A DNA stretch of 64,000 bases from Brevibacillus brevis. Lineage in GTDB: Bacteria; Bacillota; Bacilli; Brevibacillales; Brevibacillaceae. The notes below the pieces were generated by a model. That model ran no database searches. It saw only the letters and a list, made by a program, of their open reading frames with translations, and was not told the origin of the DNA. Position 1 is the first letter of the stretch, and the number at the start of each line of letters is the position of its first letter. Below, piece by piece: positions 8,004-16,297 of the stretch. Location: the NCBI RefSeq assembly GCF_900637055.1, contig NZ_LR134338.1, positions 5,757,001 through 5,821,000 of the forward strand. Direction: 5' to 3'. The position numbers and the translations under genes are program-made.

Positions 8004-9656
8004 CTACACTTCCATCAAAATGGTAAGAATCATTGGGTTACGGCCTGTTTTTTCGTAAATAAACGGCTTAATCACTTCATTAATCTGTGACTTCAGCTCA
8101 GACCATTCCTTGATTTTCTTATCCAATGCTTCCTGCAAACGCCCACGAACGAGCTGTGTTGCTTCCTGAATCAAGGATTCTGAACCGCGTACGTATACGA
8201 AGCCGCGGCTCACGATATCTGGGCCCGTCAAAATTTTGAAGTTCTTCATATCGAGACTGACAACCACGACCATCAAGCCATCCTCAGCCAAATGCTTGCG
8301 GTCGCGCAGGACGATATTGCCGACGTCGCCGATACCACTGCCATCAATAAGGACAATCCCTGCTTGCACTTTGCTGAGCCACGCTTTTTCGCGGTTGCAA
8401 TTCAGCACTTCGCCGTTGTCCATAATAAAGATGTTGCTCTCCTCGATCCCAACCTGTTGGGCCAACTTGGAGTGAGTCTTGAGCATCCGGTATTCCCCGT
8501 GGATCGGGATGAAATATTTCGGACGAATGAAGTTGAGCATGAGCTTCAACTCTTCGCTGCTGCCATGACCCGACGCGTGAATATCAAATTCGTGACTCAA
8601 TACTACGTTGGCACCAGCACGGTACAGCTTGTCTATCGTGCGGCTTACGTTGATCGTATTTCCTGGAATCGGAGATGCAGAAATGATTACCGTATCTTCC
8701 GGATAAATGGAAACGGTACGATGGGAACCGGATGCAATCCGGGTCAACGCTGCCATCGGCTCACCTTGACTGCCCGTGCAAATAATCAGCACTTGGTTGT
8801 CTGCGTAGTTGTCGATGTGCTTAATATCAATCAGCATGCCCTCTGGCATCTGGATATAGCCCAGCTCTTGTCCAATCAAAAAAACCTTTTCCATACTGCG
8901 GCCAATTACCGCCACTTTGCGATTGCACTGCTCTGCAGCATCTACCACCTGTTGCAGGCGATGTACGTTGGAAGCGAAGGTAGCCAGAATGATGCGTCCA
9001 CGCGCTTTGCGTACCACATCGAGAATCCCTTCCCCTACCGATCTCTCTGACATCGTAAAACCAGGGCGCTCACTGTTCGTACTATCTGACAAAAGCGCCA
9101 AAACGTCCCCGCTCGCACCAATGCGTGCAATTTTTCCGTACTCCGTTGTTTGTCCGACTGGTGTCATGTCAAACTTGAAGTCACCCGTGTGAATGACCAT
9201 TCCCTCTGGTGTATGGAGCACAATTCCCAAGGAATCAGGAATACTGTGGTTCGTCCGGAAGAATGTCGCCTTCAGCTTCGCAAAAGGAATTTCCGTATCT
9301 TCCGAAATCGGAATCAGCTTCACTTCATTTAGCAACCGGTGCTCTTCCAGCTTCGCCTTGACCAAGCCCAGGGTCAGACGACCACCGTAAATCGGCACCT
9401 TGATTTGCCGTAAAATATAAGGAATCGCACCAATGTGATCCTCATGTCCGTGCGTTAACAAAAGTGCTTTGATCTTGTGCTGGTTGTCCACTAAATAGGA
9501 AACATCCGGGATAACCAGATCAATACCGAACATTTCATTCTCGGGGAATTTCACCCCGCAGTCAATGATGATGATTTCGTCCTCATACTCGACGCAGTAC
9601 ATATTTTTTCCGATCTCGCCGAGGCCGCCCATCGCGAAAATCTTAACGTCGCTCAA
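8004..9656 (-). CDS. rnj: Ribonuclease J (J1-type)
   Basis: Metallo-beta-lactamase/beta-CASP ribonuclease with endo- and 5'-to-3' exonuclease activity in mRNA decay and rRNA maturation. Motifs are ALLLTHGHEDHIGA (zinc ligands HGHEDH, as in active RNase J1 rather than J2), HTGDFKFD, SDSTNSERPG, GSQGEPMAAL, SGHGSSEE and PIHGEYRM. The C-terminal domain ends RNPMILTILMEV. Length 550 aa equals the family norm. The ATG at 9674 lies before the ribosome site AGGAGG; the TTG at 9656 is 7 nt after it, so a TTG start is chosen. Confidence 0.95.
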   Translation of the reverse strand: MSDVKIFAMGGLGEIGKNMYCVEYEDEIIIIDCGVKFPENEMFGIDLVIPDVSYLVDNQHKIKALLLTHGHEDHIGAIPYILRQIKVPIYGGRLTLGLVKAKLEEHRLLNEVKLIPISEDTEIPFAKLKATFFRTNHSIPDSLGIVLHTPEGMVIHTGDFKFDMTPVGQTTEYGKIARIGASGDVLALLSDSTNSERPGFTMSERSVGEGILDVVRKARGRIILATFASNVHRLQQVVDAAEQCNRKVAVIGRSMEKVFLIGQELGYIQMPEGMLIDIKHIDNYADNQVLIICTGSQGEPMAALTRIASGSHRTVSIYPEDTVIISASPIPGNTINVSRTIDKLYRAGANVVLSHEFDIHASGHGSSEELKLMLNFIRPKYFIPIHGEYRMLKTHSKLAQQVGIEESNIFIMDNGEVLNCNREKAWLSKVQAGIVLIDGSGIGDVGNIVLRDRKHLAEDGLMVVVVSLDMKNFKILTGPDIVSRGFVYVRGSESLIQEATQLVRGRLQEALDKKIKEWSELKSQINEVIKPFIYEKTGRNPMILTILMEV

Positions 9657-9718
9657 TCTCTTTCCTCCTAACATCGTCGTGCATGATTATGGGAACCCGA
9701 ACCAAGCATGCCATTCTT

Positions 9719-9727
9719 ATTATATCA
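9719..9727 (-). promoter_or_regulatory. Extended -10 promoter of RNase J gene
   Basis: Minus-strand TGATATAAT (TGn plus TATAAT), about 60 bp before the start. The -35 region is poor. A small dyad (AACGT-3-ACGTT, 9730-9742) lies in the -35 area. Confidence 0.5.
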
Positions 9728-9772
9728 CAACGTAAGACGTTCGTTTCACACAGTCTTGTCTATTCCACACAT

Positions 9773-10543
9773 TCATCTTCGGTCAATAATCGAATACTGA
9801 TACACCAAATCGGCAACTCGTTCATCGGTAACGACACTGGCTCTTGCCCAGAAGTCGTGCTTTGCATACGAATCGCCCGTCCATACCTCCGTAATTTCTC
9901 CTGAAGAGAGCTTTAGTGGTACGGCCTCGACTTCTTTTAATACGGTGCCGCCTTTGTTTTTCAATCGCAGCTTCAAATCGATCTCCAACGGCTGATCCGA
10001 TTGATTGCGTACTAGGATCAGACTTGTATAGGGATACCCGGCACAATTTTTGGTACAGTCTTGTCTGCTGTACACGATGGCGAGATCAATAGGCTTCTCA
10101 TTGTTCATCTCCGCCGCTTGCCACTTCTCTTTTGCTTTTTGTACAACGTTGACATACTCCGCTTTCTTCAAAAAGGGCCCCATTCCTAAAAAGGCCGCAG
10201 CAAAAAAGCAAAACAACCCAAAGGCCGTGCATAGAAACACAAGGTTCATCTTCCAAAACTGTTTTCTCATCGTAATCAAAAAGCCGATATACAGGAGGAT
10301 ACAAACAAATACCAAAAAGATACAAAAGTACAAAAAGACTTCCAAGTCGGACTCCGTAGGTAACACCGGAATGCCATACTTCACTTGCCAATAGACATTC
10401 GCAGCGAAGCAGCCTCCATAAATCAATACGGCAGAAGCAATCGTGAGCCCCCATTTTTTCCAGAAAGGAGGCTTTTGGAAAATCGCCGCAAGAACCCCCA
10501 CCAAAACAGGAACGCCAAATAACGGAATGAGCAAGTAATGCAT
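9773..10543 (-). CDS. Hypothetical membrane protein with outer domain
   Basis: I do not recognise the family. The 256-aa protein has about four membrane segments in the first 125 residues (residues 3-20, 27-48, 63-85 and 95-115). A soluble C-terminal domain follows, with a Cys pair (DCTKNC) and a beta-rich stretch (IDLKLRLKNKGGTVLKEVEAVPLKLSSGEI) like an extracellular beta-sandwich. GGGAGG is 6 nt before ATG 10543; an upstream in-frame start at 10570 has no ribosome site. It is divergent from the DUF3889 gene. Confidence 0.75.
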   Translation of the reverse strand: MHYLLIPLFGVPVLVGVLAAIFQKPPFWKKWGLTIASAVLIYGGCFAANVYWQVKYGIPVLPTESDLEVFLYFCIFLVFVCILLYIGFLITMRKQFWKMNLVFLCTAFGLFCFFAAAFLGMGPFLKKAEYVNVVQKAKEKWQAAEMNNEKPIDLAIVYSRQDCTKNCAGYPYTSLILVRNQSDQPLEIDLKLRLKNKGGTVLKEVEAVPLKLSSGEITEVWTGDSYAKHDFWARASVVTDERVADLVYQYSIIDRR

Positions 10544-10646
10544 CGAATACCTCCCGCACTTCATTGTCATTATTTTCTACGAATGATATTCCGAAAAGTC
10601 TTCAAAATACATGGCAAACCATTTCGAAAAGGAGAGGGATAAGCAA

Positions 10647-10985
10647 GTGCAAACCGCTCGTCGCCTATTTCGCTATCGGTACATGATGCCCCTTCTCTCC
10701 ACTGTACTTTTCCTGCTCATCTTTCAGCCGTTCCCTACCTATGCCCAGCCTCCCTATGCAAAATGGGGCAGGCTCGCGATACAGGAAACGATGAAACGAT
10801 ATCCAAACGCTCAAATTGTGGACTACCTGCATGTCGGACGAAAACAAAAAACGCCCACCACATCGGAAGAGACGTTTAAGCTCTTGCTTCAAGAAAGCAA
10901 TCGCAGGTGGGCGTTACTCGTTCATATTGAATTCGTGAATCAGACAGAAGAAGTCGTAAACATCTCCTATGAGGAGACCCGCTAG
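10647..10985 (+). CDS. Secreted DUF3889-type small protein
   Basis: 112 aa with a basic N-terminus, a hydrophobic signal segment (MMPLLSTVLFLLIFQPF) and a likely signal peptidase site after TYAQ, leaving about 80 mature residues beginning PPYAKWGRLA. The block YAKWGRLAIQETMKRYPNAQIVDYLHVGR matches the DUF3889 family of exported Bacillus proteins with unknown role. The frame is open from an ATG at 10611, but GGAGAGGG lies 8 nt before GTG 10647. The stop overlaps that of the convergent SCO gene in the tetranucleotide CTAG. Confidence 0.8.
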   Translation: MQTARRLFRYRYMMPLLSTVLFLLIFQPFPTYAQPPYAKWGRLAIQETMKRYPNAQIVDYLHVGRKQKTPTTSEETFKLLLQESNRRWALLVHIEFVNQTEEVVNISYEETR

Positions 10986-11608
10986 TCAGCGAGCTGTACC
11001 ATCTCTTTCATCATGACTTCCATGTCCATGTCTGCTGCCATCCCGTACGCGCGGCGCATGTTTCCATCTCCATCCACAAGGAACATGCGAGCCGTATGGG
11101 CATAAGAACCATCTGGCTGCTTAATGACCATCAAACCAAAATCCTTCGTTACTTTCTCTACAGCCTGAGCATCCCCGCGCAGGAACTTCCAGCCACTCTG
11201 ATCTGCCTTGAACTTGGCTGCATACTCCTGCAAGACTTTCGGGGTATCGTTATCAGGGTCAAAGGAAATGGAGATAAACTCTACTTTGTCTCCAAACAGT
11301 CCCTTTTCTTTTAACTGATCTTGCAGCTTGGCCATGTTGTACGTGGTAGCCGGACAAATATCCGGGCACTTGGTAAACATAAACTCCACCAGTCTTACCT
11401 TGCCAGCACTTTCATTAAATGTATAGGTTGTTCCGTCACTGTTGTCCAAGGTGAAGTCTGCGATGGGCTTCAACACTTCGATCTTTTCTTGTGTCATGTA
11501 CTTATAACCAAATACTCCGACGATAGCCAAAATGATAATACCAGCTAATACAGGAAACCAATGTTTCTTCATCGCAGATTCCTGCTGCAATTGTGTTCCT
11601 TCACTCAT
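10982..11608 (-). CDS. SCO1/SenC-family copper chaperone
   Basis: Membrane-anchored thioredoxin-fold protein that delivers copper to the CuA site of cytochrome c oxidase or acts as an outer thiol-disulfide protein. It shows one N-terminal membrane segment (residues 14-36), the copper/redox motif CPDIC and the distal histidine in AHTARMFLVD. GGGAGGAAG is 6 nt before ATG 11608, giving 208 aa; the frame to 11671 is an over-extension. A CuA-type oxidase is encoded at 62-64 kb, a plausible client (inference). Confidence 0.93.
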   Translation of the reverse strand: MSEGTQLQQESAMKKHWFPVLAGIIILAIVGVFGYKYMTQEKIEVLKPIADFTLDNSDGTTYTFNESAGKVRLVEFMFTKCPDICPATTYNMAKLQDQLKEKGLFGDKVEFISISFDPDNDTPKVLQEYAAKFKADQSGWKFLRGDAQAVEKVTKDFGLMVIKQPDGSYAHTARMFLVDGDGNMRRAYGMAADMDMEVMMKEMVQLAD

Positions 11609-11688
11609 GGGTTGCTTCCTCCCTGCTTGTCCCATGCGTGATGCCTCCTGATTCACGCGGGAGGCATTCACACTGTTTCTTTACCATC

Positions 11689-12000
11689 TTACTGTTCCAC
11701 TTCACCTGGCCATGCGAGCATGCCGCCAACCATATTCGCCACGTCATACCCTTGTGCACTCAAATACTCTGTAGCTGTATTGCTTCTGGCACCACTGCGG
11801 CAAACCATCACAATCGGAATGTTCTTATCCAGCTCATCGATACGGTGCGGCAAAAAGCCGAGTGGGATCAGCTTTGCCTCTTTGATGTGACCTGCATTCC
11901 ACTCATCGACTTCGCGTACATCAATGACTTGCAGTTCCTCTTTGGCTTCCAGCTTTTCCAACAGCTCTTGTGGTGTAATTTCTTTTACTCCATGGCTCAT
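11689..12000 (-). CDS. Single-domain rhodanese-like protein
   Basis: 103 aa, one rhodanese domain: VIDVREVDEWNAGHI and the active-site loop CRSGARS with the catalytic Cys. Such proteins carry sulfane sulfur as a persulfide in the cytoplasm. It lies upstream of, and in the same direction as, the SCO gene; an 8-bp hairpin at 11641-11667 (ATGCCTCC/GGAGGCAT) between them has no T run. The sulfur-metabolism operon that follows on the plus strand is probably a separate unit. Confidence 0.92.
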   Translation of the reverse strand: MSHGVKEITPQELLEKLEAKEELQVIDVREVDEWNAGHIKEAKLIPLGFLPHRIDELDKNIPIVMVCRSGARSNTATEYLSAQGYDVANMVGGMLAWPGEVEQ

Positions 12001-12269
12001 CGCTATTTATCCTCCTATATGTACGATCAGATCAGTTGTAACCACCTCCATGATATCACACGCTTTTTTACTTTTCTAACGCGAAGAGCACCTGGCTTCA
12101 CCTATGCGCTCTTGCTCCCTATTTTCTACCATTATCTCCTATTTCACTGCGGCAGTAGCCACACGGGATGTGAACAGCTTGAGACAAAACCGTTACAAAT
12201 TAATGGCATGAGTGAACACCTTTCATCCATATATACACAAAATCCTCCCCGATAACTGTATATTTCACA
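12001..12269. other. Intergenic stretch with no gene seen
   Basis: Between the rhodanese start and the S-box promoter. It holds the rhodanese ribosome site (near 12006-12015) and scattered AT-rich sequence. No open frame with a ribosome site and no strong hairpin was found. Confidence 0.6.
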
Positions 12270-12298
12270 TTGACAGCGAGGTTTTATTTTCATACAAT
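12270..12298 (+). promoter_or_regulatory. SigA promoter of S-box operon
   Basis: TTGACA (12270-12275), a 17-nt spacer and TACAAT (12293-12298). Transcription would begin about 10 nt before the SAM aptamer. Confidence 0.85.
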
Positions 12299-12311
12299 TA
12301 CGACAACAATC

Positions 12312-12420
12312 ATTATCATCAAGAGCGGTGGAGGGACAGGCCCTACGAAACCCGGCAACCAGCAAACTAGCTGCATGGTGCCAATTCCTGCAGAATCCAG
12401 TGATTCTGAGAGATGAACAA
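12312..12420 (+). promoter_or_regulatory. SAM-I (S-box) riboswitch aptamer
   Basis: The leader has the conserved S-box strings: ATCAAGAGCGGTGGAGGGAC, GGCCCTACGAAACCCGGCAAC, GGTGCCAATTCC and TCTGAGAGATGAA. It binds S-adenosylmethionine. With SAM bound, the terminator at 12436-12475 forms and the downstream sulfhydrylase gene is switched off. Confidence 0.96.
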
Positions 12421-12435
12421 AAGCCCGTGCATGAT

Positions 12436-12475
12436 CGGAGCCCTTCTTCTTCTCAGGAGAATGCTCCGTTTTTTT
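12436..12475 (+). terminator. Riboswitch-controlled terminator
   Basis: CGGAGC/GCTCCG stem (12436-12441, 12463-12468), followed by seven T. It is the expression platform of the S-box. Confidence 0.88.
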
Positions 12476-12510
12476 ATTAGCCGATTTCCATAGTAAAAGG
12501 AGAGATGGAC

Positions 12511-13815
12511 ATGTCCGATCAACAACAATGGAAGCCAGAAACACTTGCGGTTCACGGCGGGCAGGAGGTTGACCCTGTAACAGGCTCACGTGCTGTTCCG
12601 ATCTATCAGACGACCTCCTATGTTTTCCGCGATACAGAGCATGCAGCGAATCTGTTTGGCTTAAAAGAGTTTGGGAATATCTATACACGCATCATGAATC
12701 CGACGCAGGATGTGTTTGAGAAGCGTGTTGCCCTGCTCGAAGGTGGTGTTGGTGCACTCGCGACTGCATCCGGGCAAGCTGCCATTACATTCGCCATCTT
12801 GAATATTGCGCATGCAGGAGACGAGATTGTTGCTTCCAGCAGCCTCTACGGCGGTACCTACAACCTGTTCGCTCACACGCTTCCCCGCCTCGGTATCAAG
12901 GTTCATTTTGCTGATCAATCCAATCCGGAAAATTTCCGTGCCTCTATCAATGAAAAGACAAAAGCTGTGTTTTGCGAGACGATCGGCAATCCGCGCATTG
13001 ATGTTGCTGATATTGAGGCGATCGCCAATATTGCTCACGAAAATGGCGTGCCTTTGATCGTGGACAACACCTTCGCGACTCCGATTTTGTGCCGTCCTTT
13101 TGAGCACGGGGCCGATATTGTCGTGCACTCCACCACCAAATTCATCGGCGGCCACGGAACAGCCATTGGCGGTATCATCGTAGACTCAGGAAAATTCGAC
13201 TGGAACAACGGGAAATTCCCTGGCTTGACTACACCAGATCCAAGCTACCATGGTGTCGTCTATACAGAAGCTGTTGGTCCACTCGCCTATATTATCAAGG
13301 CACGCGTTCAGCTCCAGCGCGATATCGGCGCTGCCGTCGCTCCGATCAACTCGTTCTTGTTCCTGCAAGGATTAGAAACCTTGCATCTGCGCATCGAGCG
13401 GCATAGCCAGAACGCCTTGGCAGTAGCCCAGTTCCTCGCCAATCACTCTGCTGTAGAGTGGGTGAATTATCCGGGACTGGAATCAGACTCTCAGCATGAA
13501 TTGGCACAAAAATATTTGCCAAAAGGTGCTGGCGCGATCCTGACTTTTGGAATTCGCGGTGGCGTTGAGGCAGGAAAAACATTGATCGAGTCAGTGAAGC
13601 TGTTCTCCCATCTCGCAAATGTAGGGGACTCCAAGTCACTCATCATTCATCCAGCTAGCACAACACATCAGCAGATGACGGAAGAAGAGCAGGCAGCCGC
13701 CGGAGTGACCCCGGGACTTATTCGCCTCTCCGTCGGCACAGAGTCGATCGACGATATCATTTCTGATTTGGAGCAAGCGCTGCAGCGTGCGTCGAAATTA
13801 TCCACGGTAGGCTAG
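12511..13815 (+). CDS. metY: O-acetylhomoserine sulfhydrylase
   Basis: PLP enzyme of the Cys/Met metabolism family that makes homocysteine from O-acetylhomoserine and sulfide. Motifs: VPIYQTTSYVF and the IYTRIMNPTQDVFE substrate/PLP block, then VVHSTTKFIGGHG with the PLP lysine. The length of 434 aa and the long insert around SGKFDWNNGKFPG fit O-acetylhomoserine sulfhydrylase rather than cystathionine gamma-synthase, which is nearer 380 aa. AAAGGAG is 8 nt from ATG 12511 but only 2 nt from ATG 12505, so 12511 is chosen. Control is by the SAM riboswitch, fitting a role in methionine synthesis. Confidence 0.95.
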   Translation: MSDQQQWKPETLAVHGGQEVDPVTGSRAVPIYQTTSYVFRDTEHAANLFGLKEFGNIYTRIMNPTQDVFEKRVALLEGGVGALATASGQAAITFAILNIAHAGDEIVASSSLYGGTYNLFAHTLPRLGIKVHFADQSNPENFRASINEKTKAVFCETIGNPRIDVADIEAIANIAHENGVPLIVDNTFATPILCRPFEHGADIVVHSTTKFIGGHGTAIGGIIVDSGKFDWNNGKFPGLTTPDPSYHGVVYTEAVGPLAYIIKARVQLQRDIGAAVAPINSFLFLQGLETLHLRIERHSQNALAVAQFLANHSAVEWVNYPGLESDSQHELAQKYLPKGAGAILTFGIRGGVEAGKTLIESVKLFSHLANVGDSKSLIIHPASTTHQQMTEEEQAAAGVTPGLIRLSVGTESIDDIISDLEQALQRASKLSTVG

Positions 13816-13833
13816 CCATACCTTTGACAGGAC

Positions 13834-13882
13834 AGAAGAATCACGTGATCTCTTCGGATAGAGATTGGTGATTCTTCTTTTC
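13834..13882 (+). terminator. Terminator of metY
   Basis: Perfect 11-bp outer stem AGAAGAATCAC (13834-13844) / 13868-13878, plus an inner ATCTCT/AGAGAT stem, then a T-rich tail. Confidence 0.88.
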
Positions 13883-13907
13883 CTTTTCTATTTTCGTTCG
13901 AAAAATA

Positions 13908-13936
13908 TTGAATTTTACATTCGGAATTTATAAAAT
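13908..13936 (+). promoter_or_regulatory. Promoter of regulator-MFS unit
   Basis: TTGAAT (13908-13913), a 17-nt spacer and TAAAAT (13931-13936), 36 bp before the regulator start. Confidence 0.6.
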
Positions 13937-13971
13937 AAATAATCATGTACAAATTTTGGAAGGATGGTCAC

Positions 13972-15021
13972 ATGAAAATTTTGAACATTGGCAGTGAACG
14001 AACAACTTATCGGGTGGAGGTCACGTACTCTCCTTTATTCGAAGCTGCCTTGGGAATCGCTGCCGCTACCTACGATCAATTGCATCACACGATGGAACAC
14101 CCTCCTGCCTACTGGCGTCAACTGTTGGACGAGCTGTCCCCTTCTGTACGGCAAGAGGTCGACTATGCGAAGGAGCACAATACGTGGAAGACGCTTTTGC
14201 AACTGCTCGATCTTTGCCCTTTCGCTGATCTGGATTCCTTTCTCTCGTATGTCAGAGAGCTCTCAACAGAACAGCTCCGATACGAGGCCCTCCCTTATCT
14301 AGGTGAAAACATGCAGGATGCACGGCGGAATGCTGCACGAGGAAGCAAAGATGCTTGCGCCGCTTTGCAGAAAGCGTGCCGCGCGCACCTCTTTTTTGAA
14401 TCGTATATCGGACATATGACTTCCGTGGATGCAGAAGAGCTGCGAGGTCATATTCTCCGATTGATGGAAGGCTGGTATACCACTCATATCAAGCTGCATG
14501 AGGAAGAAATCGTTCGCATGCTAGAACGGGATTGGTCGCAAAAGCAAAACAAGCTAGCAAAGCTTAACCCGGAAGCCTTGGTGGAGTATGCGACAGGATC
14601 GAACTATCTCCCTGAGCCTGCCGTGACACGCGTACTGTTGATTCCGCAAGCGATCTATCGCCCGTGGACCGTACAGGCCGATGCTGTTGGGACGAAAATT
14701 TTTTATTACCCTGTTGCCGACGAAAATTTGCACGATGCTGTAGATCCTTATCAGCCACCCCCTTCACTGGTGCAAGCCTTAAAAGCACTCGGAGATGAGC
14801 ACAGGCTGCGCATGGTCAAAATGCTGGCGGAAAAGGACCTGAGTCTGCAAGAGATAACAGATCAACTCTCCATGGCGAAATCGACCGTGCACCATCATCT
14901 GTCCATGCTGCGTTCTGCCCATCTCGTTGAAACGGCAGGCTCCCGATACAGACTTCGCCGTCATAAGCTGGACAAGCTCCCCCTGTTGTGGGATGAATTT
15001 CTGGACAGGAGCACCCCATGA
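13972..15021 (+). CDS. Large regulator with C-terminal ArsR-type HTH
   Basis: 349 aa. The last 90 residues are an ArsR-type winged helix (LVQALKALGDEHRLRMVKMLAEKDLSLQEITDQLSMAKSTVHHHLSMLRSAHLVETAGSRYRLR, quoted by its parts: ALGDEHRLRM, SMAKSTVHHHLSML). The first 250 residues are a helical domain I cannot assign, with no metal-binding Cys motif of classic ArsR sensors. AAGGATGG precedes ATG 13972. The stop overlaps the MFS start as ATGA, so this is the local regulator of that transporter. The gene at 19909 has the same plan next to a different exporter. The ligand probably binds the N-terminal domain (inference). Confidence 0.85.
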   Translation: MKILNIGSERTTYRVEVTYSPLFEAALGIAAATYDQLHHTMEHPPAYWRQLLDELSPSVRQEVDYAKEHNTWKTLLQLLDLCPFADLDSFLSYVRELSTEQLRYEALPYLGENMQDARRNAARGSKDACAALQKACRAHLFFESYIGHMTSVDAEELRGHILRLMEGWYTTHIKLHEEEIVRMLERDWSQKQNKLAKLNPEALVEYATGSNYLPEPAVTRVLLIPQAIYRPWTVQADAVGTKIFYYPVADENLHDAVDPYQPPPSLVQALKALGDEHRLRMVKMLAEKDLSLQEITDQLSMAKSTVHHHLSMLRSAHLVETAGSRYRLRRHKLDKLPLLWDEFLDRSTP

Positions 15022-16244
15022 ACCAAACTGTAGTACAAGCCTCTGTCTGGCAGCAGCGTTCTTATCGTTGGATTCTTTTCGGCCAGCTCATTTCAGAACT
15101 CGGCGCCTCACTCGGTACCCTCGCCAATAGCTGGATCATCTATCAGGCAACTGGCTCTCAAGGTGCAGTCGGACAGATGTGGCTTTTGTATTTCTTGCCG
15201 TCTCTCGCTATTCAGTTGGTAGCCGGACCGTACATCGACCGATTCGACAAGAAGCGTGTCATGCTTTTTTCTCAATGGATGCGAGCTGCTGCGTTTTGTT
15301 TGTCCTTTGCGGTCATTACTTCCGGGACAGATTCGCTCTGGCCGTTGTATTTCACTGCCTTGATCAACGGTCTCGTTCAACCGCTGTATGTGCCAGCTAG
15401 CCAGTCGCTCCTCCCTGCTCTGGTCAAAAGAGAGCAGCTCCTCCAAGCCAATGCCTATTTGGATAGTGTCCTGCGAATTGCCTTGATTACAGGTCCTCCT
15501 TTGGGTGGGATTCTCGTAGCGAGTATCGGCGGTGAATGGGTACTCGCATTGGTCGCGATCAGCTATGCGCTCAGCGGTTTCTTTCTGGTTCTTTGTCCAC
15601 TCGCCCCAGCGGATAGCGCCACCAAGAAGCAACCGTGGTTCGTCATGTTTAAGGCTGGTCTTGCGATTTTTTGGCAGAAGCCCCTTCTGCTCTGGCTTGG
15701 CCTGTACTCGGCTCTCGTCCAATTTGCTGTCGGAGTCACGCTCGTACTAAACCTGCCTTTTGTAGCCGGGGAGCTGCAAGGCACCTCGTTTCATGTCGGC
15801 ATGTTTTTGGCTGGTTATCCGTTGGGATATTTCTTCGGCTCCTTGCTCGTGCCTCGCTTCCGTAGCAGCCTTGGACAGCCCCTGATCATGTTGGGATCAC
15901 TGGTACTAGGCGGCTTGAGCTTTGTTGCGATAGGCTTTACCCATGATATCTGGCTCGCAATCACCATCGAACTACTGGCTGGTCTGTTTGCTCCTTTTTT
16001 CCAAGTACACAGCACAAGCCTGTATCAGCTTCACGTTCCTTCCGAGCTAATGGGACGTGTACTGTCTGTCCGCCTGCTCATCGTGCGTGCGACGATGCCT
16101 GTCGGTATTTGGCTCGGTGGACAGCTGAGCGATCAGGTAGGGATTCGCCCTCTTTACATCTCTGTAGGCGCTGTTATCGTGCTCGCCGCGCTGACGGGCA
16201 TATTATTTCGAAAATTTGTAAATAACAGGATATTCCATATATAA
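15018..16244 (+). CDS. MFS transporter coupled to ArsR-like regulator
   Basis: 408 aa, about 12 membrane segments, MFS_3-like: GPYIDRFDKKRVMLFSQ in the TM2-TM3 loop and LVQPLYVPASQSLLPALVKREQLLQANAY. The ATGA overlap with the regulator at 15018-15021 means coupled translation. It is probably an efflux pump for whatever the regulator senses. No terminator separates it from the following moxR gene, so transcription may continue into it. Confidence 0.9.
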   Translation: MNQTVVQASVWQQRSYRWILFGQLISELGASLGTLANSWIIYQATGSQGAVGQMWLLYFLPSLAIQLVAGPYIDRFDKKRVMLFSQWMRAAAFCLSFAVITSGTDSLWPLYFTALINGLVQPLYVPASQSLLPALVKREQLLQANAYLDSVLRIALITGPPLGGILVASIGGEWVLALVAISYALSGFFLVLCPLAPADSATKKQPWFVMFKAGLAIFWQKPLLLWLGLYSALVQFAVGVTLVLNLPFVAGELQGTSFHVGMFLAGYPLGYFFGSLLVPRFRSSLGQPLIMLGSLVLGGLSFVAIGFTHDIWLAITIELLAGLFAPFFQVHSTSLYQLHVPSELMGRVLSVRLLIVRATMPVGIWLGGQLSDQVGIRPLYISVGAVIVLAALTGILFRKFVNNRIFHI

Positions 16245-16297
16245 TGGGAATCGTATGGTATGACTCGTCAATTTTGAATGGGAAAAGGAGAATTTTC

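Noticed and set aside
7289..8026. Forward open frame of 245 codons opposite the bacilliredoxin gene
   Set aside because: It runs antisense through a clear conserved gene and the intergenic repeat, has no ribosome site and no family features.
8292..9050. Forward frame of 252 codons inside RNase J
   Set aside because: Antisense to a fully conserved enzyme; no start signals.
10851..10914. 8-bp inverted repeat CGCCCACC/GGTGGGCG in the DUF3889 gene
   Set aside because: Long loop inside coding sequence and no T run; probably chance or a coding constraint.
11641..11667. Hairpin ATGCCTCC/GGAGGCAT between rhodanese and SCO genes as a terminator
   Set aside because: No T run on the minus strand; kept only as a possible processing or pause structure.
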